From contig OY744463.1 of NCBI GenBank assembly GCA_963556145.1, forward strand, positions 5,208,001 to 5,272,000: DNA of 64,000 nt, written 5' to 3'. The notes under the pieces are model-generated. The model did not search any database. It saw nothing but the letters and a program-made list of their open reading frames with translations, and was not told where the DNA came from. Positions 57,453 through 64,000 of this stretch are shown piece by piece. The DNA comes from Hygrocybe punicea (taxonomy: Eukaryota > Basidiomycota > Agaricomycetes > Agaricales > Hygrophoraceae). Every line of letters begins with the position of its first letter. Positions within the stretch are counted from its first letter, which is position 1. Position numbers and translations under genes: made by a program.

Positions 57453-60400
57453 ATGCCTGCAGAACGAGCTGGTGTGCGTGGCCCCATCTTTCTGTCCCCT
57501 GCACGGTCTGACACTGTTTCCGCAGTACACAGTCACCATGTTTCTTATCGACGTCTCCGCGTCGATGCGCAACATACGCACCGTGCAACTGCCGCCTGGT
57601 CTGAACGGCCAAGAAATGACGGCAGAAATGACAAACCTCAATTGGTCACTCCAATTTGTCAAGCTCAAGATACAAGAAATGGTATTTATGTTTCCTTTCA
57701 TCTATTTCTAATATAAATCGCACCTGTCGACTGCAGATATATAATGGGCGTAAGACAGATCAGTGCGGTGTCGTACTCTTTGGTTCCGAAGGTGTGTCGC
57801 TCAAAGTATATCAAGTTATCGTATGTTCTAATACTGACACAGAAACGGACAATATCATCAATGACAAGAGTGGCGGATACGAGCATGTCACTCAATACAT
57901 TCCTATCGCACAAGCCAACGCCGGAACATTGGCGAAACTCGATGAACTCCAACCTTCTACTATCTCAGGAGATTGTTTGTCGTTCTACACCTGATAACAC
58001 CTCTTTTTTCCAATCAACTCTGTCTTCAGCCGTCGACGCCCTCATTGTCGCCATCGAGGCCCAAAATGAATATCTAAGCAAGAAAAATACATGGACTCGC
58101 AAGATAGTTATGGTTACTGACGGCGAGAATCCAATTGAGGTGGAAGACTGGGAAGCAACCGTCCGAAAGATGGACTCGCTTGATATAGGCTTGACGATCA
58201 TGTACGTCCTTTCTGCCCTTGTTCGTAAGACATCTTAAATTTCTCTCAGCGGAGTTGACTTTGACGATGACGAGTTCCCTTATTACCAAGAGAATAAATC
58301 AGAAATCAAGGTAAGCTCTCCTAACCGTCACCTAACCATACCGCATTCTGAATTTATCAGCGCGCTAACGAAGCATTCTACAATTCCCTTACCTCAACAA
58401 TGAAAAACGGCATCGTCGGTACCTGTGCTCTAGCAATGCGCGAAACAACCCGCCCCGACATCAAGCACACAAGGTCCGCGCTCATGGGCACAGTTCTCCG
58501 TCTCGGCGACGTCGAGGTTCGCCCGGACGAGGCGCTGGAGGTGTCCGTGAAAACAAGCAAGTGCACGTCACGTAGTCAGCCTAAGGGATGGAAGAAGTTT
58601 GCACGGAGGGAGGTTAGCGAGGACGGGGATGATTGGACACATATGGCTGATGCCAAAGCGACCTTTGTGCAGCTGAAAATGAGGTCCGAATATTATATCG
58701 ACAGAAGTGAGGATCACGAGGATGAGAACCAGGGTGATACAAGGAGCATGGACGGTGATGGAGACCACTCAATGAAGGACGGGGAACAACAGGACAAGGA
58801 AGAAACTCTCGAGAAAGTGGAAAGGGAGCAGCTTGTACGCGGATTCAAGTATGGTTCAACCTATGTACCGTGTCCCGATGGCCACTTTCCACGCATGGAA
58901 ACGAAAAGGGGGATTGATATTTGCGGGTTCTTTCAGGCCAAGAACGTACGTGCCGTGCTTCTTCCCTCTCTTCCATTCATGACTGACCAAACGCAGTTTC
59001 GTCGTGAACTCTCTCTTGGTGAAATCCAGTATGTCTGGGCAGACCCCGACCATGCTCAACAACAAGTCGCTTTGTCTTCTATCGTGCAAGCAATGTACGA
59101 GAAGAACGTTATGGCCATCGGGCGGTGGGTCACGAAAGACAACATGGATCCTAAAATGGGCGTTCTTATGCCAAGCGTGTTTGATAAGGTTGACTGTTTG
59201 CTCTGGGCGCAGGTAATTGTTACGTATTTCACCACATACATCAGCTAAATGAGCATTAGATGCCATTCGCAGACGACGTCCGCAAGTACACGTTCGCATC
59301 ACTAGACAACCTTGTGTCCAAAAACGGCCAGGTTATCCCTAGTCATCCATATATACCTACTGATGAGCAGCTAGCCGCCATGGATAAATTCGTAGACACG
59401 ATGGACCTCATGGAAGCTGGCGAGAAGGATGACGACGGGTAAGATTCGTCCTCGACATGACCTCCCAGTTTAAGATGTTGCTACAGAAACCGTGGACCGT
59501 GGTTCGATACACGCCTCTCGTACAATCCAGCCGTACATCGCACAAAACAAGCCCTCTTCCACTGTGCAGTTGTCTCGGACTTGTCGCTAAATCCACTCCC
59601 ACCACCACATCCCGAACTCCTCAAGTACTTCGAACCGCCAAAGAGAGTGCTCAAAACGGCTAAGCAAGCGATAGAAGAATGCCAACAGGCCTTTAGAGTC
59701 AAGGAAGGTGTGTAATATGTTTTTGTATCTTATGGTGATCTCATTGGGATTAACCAACGTATCTACGTCCTTGTGAATATTTATTCTGCTTCAGTTCCGA
59801 AAAAGGTAGCTAGGCAACGAAAAGACGGACACGTCCACGCGCAGGGCGATGATGAAGGGATGTTGCTGCTGGATAGGATATTACCCCAGCGCCCACAACC
59901 TCAACCGATCTCTCCAGCCACAATACCGACCAAGTCCAAAGTCGCCGATAGCGATACTGAAGACGAAGACGACGGAGATCTACTCCTCGACGCTAAAATG
60001 GCTATTGTGGAAACGGGTGGAAGCAGCAGCAGCAACAATCTACCTACGCCGGCCCGGTCGGTGTCCCCCCAGATTGACCCAGGTCGCATGCCTGGTAGAA
60101 TCATAGGGAGCACGTATCCACTTGCAGATTTCAATAAGAACATCGCACAAGGAGACGTGGTGTCCAAGGCCGTGGAGGATTTGGGTGTGGTTATAACAGA
60201 GATTGTGGTGAAGCCCTTCTCTTCGAGGAGAATTGATGAATTGCTAGAATGTATGGTGGCATTGCGGGAAGTTTCCCTCAAGGTTGGCAATTATCTTGGA
60301 GCCAAATGCTTTACAGAGGGATGTGACTGACCGCCTTGTCATGTAGGAGGATGAAATTGATGCTTGGAACGAGTGGGCCATTTTAAACCTGGTCATCCTA

Positions 60401-60624
60401 TTCCCGTTGATATGTCTTCCCCAATCAGTTTCTTGACAGATCTGCATCAAAGATGTACGTCTGAACCAGGCAACCTGGGGTTCTGGTCGGAAGTCCAGAA
60501 ACAGGGCCGGAGTCTGGGTCTGATCAGCGACAAGGAGGCTACAGAACATGGTGGGAAGTCTGCGATATCAGAAAGTATGGCCACAAAGGTGGGCACCCTG
60601 AAAAGCATTGGATGTAAGTGCTGA
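57453..60624 (+). CDS. KU80: Ku80 subunit of the Ku DNA end-binding heterodimer
   Basis: The first exon (57453-57473, MPAERAG) joins through a phase-0 intron to YTVTMFLIDVSASM (57526 onward), the MIDAS-like start of the vWA domain. IYNGRKTDQCGVVLFGSEGT, TRKIVMVTDGENPIE and GVDFDDDEFPYYQENKSE follow. The Ku core spans residues about 290-540: LVRGFKYGSTYVPC, GIDICGFFQAKNFRREL, VALSSIVQAMYEKNVMAIGR, VFDKVDCLLWAQMPFADDVR. A helical C-terminal arm (PPPHPELLKYFEPPKRVL) and an acidic linker precede a Ku80 C-terminal region (EDEIDAWNDFLTDLHQR, FWSEVQKQGRSLGLI). The last stop is TGA 60622-60624. Ku binds double-strand ends for non-homologous end joining and telomere care. The exact 3' intron borders are inferred. 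Confidence 0.92.
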
Positions 60625-61079
60625 CGAGGCGGATGTAGTTCTCGGAGACATAGTACTATGTATTACATTGAATTGTGACGATGGGATTGCCGACAATCAT
60701 TTTGGTTGTATGTTGCAGCAATGTGCTGCACACTACAATAGGTGCCTTCAAAGTGTATGGTAGATACACTGTTAGAAGTTCTGTTGAAGCCTGCAGTGTC
60801 CTGTCAGTGTCCTGTAAATTTCCTTCAGAGTTCAAATGTACCATTAAAGTTAGCCAGGTCAGTGTAAATATCTGAGTGTTATGAGTTCTTTTAAGACTTG
60901 TTCTTTATGAGACCTGGTTCAGTGAGGGTTTGTAATTAATTAATTAATTGATTAATTAATAAAGTTGATCGCCTATAGACAAAAATTTTTTGGGCAAGAG
61001 ATATGATTCCACTTCTGATACTGGAAAATAACACGAAGTTGGGGCCATGTTTCACCTATGACTCCCATCTAACCCCTCT
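60625..61079. other. Gene-free AT-rich stretch
   Basis: Contains a TTAATTAATTAATTGATTAAT run (60935-60960) and nothing coding that I can support. Confidence 0.5.
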
Positions 61080-61655
61080 AATTAGAGGGAGGCAACTGAT
61101 CTCGGCCTCCCTCTAACTAGTTCCAATGTTTTCAGGGCCTCCTCCAATAAATAAGCTGATATATTTTGAACTTCAATACATTTTGAGATTACCATAGTTG
61201 CCTACCTCTAACTAGAGGTGTTTCAATGTTTTCAGGCCTCCTGCTATATCTCAGATGTTTGACTTTGAGATTACCATAGTTGTCTACCTCTAACTAGAGG
61301 TGTTTCAATGTTTTCAGGCCTCCTGCTGGTTTGACTTGGATATATTTGGAGATTAGCTTAGTTGCCTACCTCTAACTAGAGGTGTTTTAATGATTTTCAA
61401 GCCTCCTGCTATATATCAGTGGTTTAACTTAGGTATATCTTAGCATTAGTTTACTTGACCTCTAACTAGAGGTGTTTTGATGTTTGTCAGGCCTTCTGCT
61501 ATATCATTGGTTTGACTTTGATACATTAAGATGTTAGATTACTTGCCTCCCCCTAACCAGTGCTATACTATACCATTGGTTTGCCTTTGATATATTGCAA
61601 TGTTAGTTTACTTGCCTCTCTCCAACAAGAGGTCTTTTGATGTTTTTCAAGCTTT
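61080..61655. repeat. Degenerate ~85-bp tandem repeat with a CTCTAACTAGAG palindrome
   Basis: Units begin at about 61205, 61288, 61367, 61460, 61548 and 61613. Each starts with CCTCTAACTAGAGGTGTTT or a decayed version and continues with CAATGTTTTCAGGCCTCCTGCT and a TTTGACTTxGATAxATT segment. The first units are closest to each other and the later ones are more worn. An inverted pair, TAGAGGGAGGC and GCCTCCCTCTA, lies at 61083-61117. Non-coding. Confidence 0.8.
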
Positions 61656-61884
61656 ATCAGTCCACTAGTTATATAATTCCCGTATACTAAACCCCATACT
61701 AGCTGAGAGGTTGAGTTAACTTTTAGCCCAGTTACTACTAGAGACTTGATTATACTATAGGAAGCTATTGCCATGAGCATAGTGATACTACAGCCAGATA
61801 TTGCTGTAGACTTAGCTATACCACAGTCAGCTATTGCTATAGTCTCAGTTATATTATGAGCAGCTATTGCTATAAGCTTAAAAC

Positions 61885-62666
61885 ATGTCTACACAAGAAA
61901 ACATGTCCACTAACAAAACATGTCCACCAAGAAAACATGTCCACTAACAAAACATGTCCACCAAGAAAACATGTCCACCAAGAAAACATGTCCACACAAG
62001 AAAACATGTCCACTTTTAACAAAACATGTCTACATAAGAAACTATATCCACCAAGAAAACATGTCCACACAACAAAACATATCCACACAACAAAACATGT
62101 CCACACAACAAAACATGTCCACACAACAAAACATATCCACACAACAAAACATATCCACACAACAAAATATATCCACACAACAAAACATGTTCACTTACAA
62201 TAAAATATGTCCACTCACAATAAAACATGTCCAGTTCTACTCAAAACATATTCAATTACACCAATACACGTCCAGTCACATCTCAAATATGTCCAGTCAC
62301 ACCTAAAACACATTCAATTATGTTAAAACATGTCTAGTCATGTCTAAAACATGTCTAGTCATGTCTAAAACATGTCTAGTCATGTCTAAAACATGTCTAG
62401 TCATGTCTAAAACATGTCTAGTCATGTCTAAAACATGTCTAGTCATGTCTAAAACATGTCTAGTCATGTTCAGTCACATTAAAAACATGTCCAGTCACAT
62501 TAAAACATGTCTAGTCATGTTCAGTCACATTAAAAACATGTCCAGTCACATTAAAACATGTCCAGTCACACTCAAAACACGTCCTCAAAAACATGTCCAG
62601 TTGTGCTCAAAACATACCCAGTTATGTCAAAACATGTCTAGTCATTGTCAAAACATGTCCAGTTTC
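61885..62666. repeat. AACATGTC(C/T)A minisatellite array, about 780 bp
   Basis: Three zones share the core AACATGTCCA. 61885-62230 has 17-18-bp units (ACACAACAAAACATGTCC). 62330-62470 has seven near-perfect 20-bp units (AAACATGTCTAGTCATGTCT). 62470-62660 has longer units around CATTAAAACATGTCCAGTCA. Frames through it yield repetitive TQQNMS or KTCLVMS peptides on plus and mirrored ones on minus. These are by-products, not genes. Confidence 0.9.
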
Positions 62667-63598
62667 TAGGGATGACCATGGGTTTTGGAAACCCGCGGTC
62701 TTTCGGTATGGGTTAAGCAGGTATGGGTCACGGTGTCCAAAAGTGGACACCGTGACCATACCGTGACCCGTACCCACGGTTTGGCGGTGTGTCACGGGTT
62801 CATCACACAATCACCACAACCACCTCGACGGCTACGACCAAGGGCGAGCGAGCGTGCGGCGACCAGACGACCGACCGGAACAGTCAAAGGAAGGAGCAGG
62901 GAAGCGGCCGGGGGGTGGTGCTCCCACTTCCCGGCCTACAGGTAAGTCTCAATTTCTGATCAAGTAATGAACTGTAGCTAACTACGCTATGACAACAACA
63001 ACAACAGCATGGGGCAACAGCACGCAACGACAATGACACATCCCCCTCTCGTCCACCTCGTGGACACGCAACAACAACAACGCGTCCCCCTCTCGTCCAC
63101 CTTGCAGACAAGCAACAACAATGACACACCCCCTCTCGTCCACCTCGTGGACATGCAACAACATCAACAATGCGTCCCCCGTCCCGGGCCTTTGTCCACC
63201 TCGCAGACACGCAACAACGATGCGACCCCCTTTGTCCACCTTGCGGACACGCAACAGCGACGACGACGACGCGTCCCCCTCTCATCCCCCTCTTGTCCAC
63301 CTCGCAGATGCGCTACAATGTGTCCGACGGCACATGCCCCCCTCGTTCCCCATCTTGATCACCTCACGGACAAGCACGTCATGTCAATTGATGTTGGCGC
63401 TGCATCTGCGAGGTTGCAGAGCGGAACGGGGGCTGTGGTGGATGGCAGGATGTGACGGTACACCACAGGTAAGGTGTACCGTCGTGACCCATGGATGTTC
63501 GGGTGTGGTGCAGGTCAAAACCACCCTGGGTAAGGTGTTCACGGGTACGGGTGTGGTGTCAGCCGAGCTGACCCATTCAAGACCCATGGTCAACCCTA
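62667..63598. mobile_element. Non-autonomous hAT-like element TE3 inserted in the minisatellite
   Basis: Starts TAGGGATGACCATGGGT and ends ACCCATGGTCAACCCTA, giving 17-bp inverted termini with one mismatch. The flanks CCAGTTTC (62659-62666) and CTAGTTTC (63599-63606) match at 7 of 8 bases, as expected for an 8-bp hAT target duplication. Subterminal regions are dense in GGGTCACGG/CCGTGACCC words, including a near-perfect hairpin GGTATGGGTCACGGTGTCCA and its complement at 62720-62762. No transposase is present. The interior holds a minisatellite. Confidence 0.75.
63030..63345. repeat. ~45-bp minisatellite inside TE3
   Basis: About six imperfect units with the core CCCCCTCTCGTCCACCTCG, then (T)GGACACGCAACAACAA and a variable end. 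Copies start near 63040, 63089, 63130, 63177, 63226 and 63275. The unit length and the CAA tail vary. Frames through it give long His/Pro/Thr-rich or Val/Ala/Cys-rich peptides on both strands, which I treat as repeat by-products. Confidence 0.8.
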
Positions 63599-63606
63599 CT
63601 AGTTTC

Positions 63607-64000
63607 ACCCCAACACATCCAGTTATCACTGGCATTTCAACTCATTCAATTATATTATAATGGTATAAGGGTATGTGAGTATGGTTTCAGAACTAAGCTT
63701 CAGATCATAGTATAATGGCTTGACACATTTGTTATAAAATTTGAAGCAAAACATCGGACTAAACAGTTGCTAGTGTTTGAAGTGTTACTCTAACCAAGAC
63801 TATTGCATTTCAAAAACAAGCTTTGGACTACAAGCATTCAGACTAAGGGTTTATAATAATGTTACGGATCGCTTCTGCAGCGGGCTCTGGCAACAATCAA
63901 CTTAACTGGGAGGCGGTTTCCAGAGGAGAGAAGAGCAGTTTTCAATGTTGCTTACAGCTAAGACAACACTGCTAAGAGGGGGGGTCAAGGTCTAATGTCA
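63607..64000. other. Right edge, nothing recognised
   Basis: No supported gene. The last 150 bases (GGATCGCTTCTGCAGCGGGC onward) are more GC-rich and could belong to a feature continuing outside the window. Confidence 0.4.

Noticed and set aside
55239..57701. 820-codon ORF that begins inside the Ku80 gene on minus
   Set aside because: The true SNF2-like start is ATG 57270. The upstream part is antisense to Ku80 and the promoter, and parts of the frame read through introns.
61885..62660. CRISPR-like array
   Set aside because: Units are 17-20 bp and contiguous, with no unique spacers of constant length. The window is eukaryotic and has no cas genes.
61856..62669. TQQNMS and KTCLVMS repeat proteins
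   Set aside because: The frames run through a non-coding minisatellite on both strands, and unit lengths that are not a multiple of three shift the peptide.
62884..63300. Val/Ala/Cys-rich minus-strand ORFs over the right-end minisatellite
   Set aside because: Reverse frames of a CCACCTCG-type repeat inside TE3.

Overview
The window is nuclear DNA of a filamentous fungus, most likely a mushroom-forming basidiomycete (Agaricomycetes). The evidence is short introns (about 40-60 nt), compact intron-rich genes, fungal families (a fungal ADAM protease, Cyc8/Ssn6, Yap1-type bZIP, ERF4, Brl1/Brr6) and Ty3/gypsy and hAT-like transposons. No species can be named from the sequence alone.

Left gene block (1-12 kb): mitochondrial inner-membrane peptidase 2, a carnitine O-acetyltransferase, a UBE2W-type E2, a fungal ADAM metalloprotease with a 6-nt micro-exon in its zinc site, and a membrane-anchored pepsin-fold protein that seems to lack its catalytic aspartates. 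A long foldback element follows at 12.18-12.91 kb.

Transposon block (13.3-35.2 kb): four near-identical ~794-bp LTRs (TGTA...TACA) and two ~9.8-kb-class Ty3/gypsy elements, here called E1 and E2. Both encode Gag-protease, RT-RNase H and integrase. Between integrase and the 3' LTR lies a spliced ANTISENSE gene for a 432-aa coiled-coil protein with a Zn2Cys6-spaced cysteine cluster. The junctions reconstruct as follows. A hAT-like element (TE1, 8-bp target duplication GTTCCTGT) entered intron 2 of E1's antisense gene. E2 then inserted into TE1 in inverted orientation (4-bp duplication ACGG). Recombination between the two 5' LTRs then inverted everything from 14.1 to 32.5 kb. A second element of the TE1 family (TE2), itself holding nested inverted repeats, interrupts exon 3 of E1's antisense gene. 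A decayed ABC-transporter fragment lies just right of the block.

Right gene block (36.5-60.6 kb): mitochondrial ClpP, a Brl1/Brr6 nuclear-envelope protein, a small SERF-like protein, the Cyc8/Ssn6 corepressor, an ERF4/GOLGA7 protein, a Yap1-type oxidative-stress factor with a GC-AG intron, a CofD/YvcK-like (UPF0052) protein, a SNF2/STH1 remodelling ATPase, and Ku80 divergent from it. These are mostly housekeeping and stress or DNA-repair genes with no sign of a pathway cluster.

Right end (60.6-64 kb): gene-free. It holds an ~85-bp degenerate tandem repeat, a long AACATGTC minisatellite, and a non-autonomous hAT-like element carrying its own ~45-bp minisatellite.
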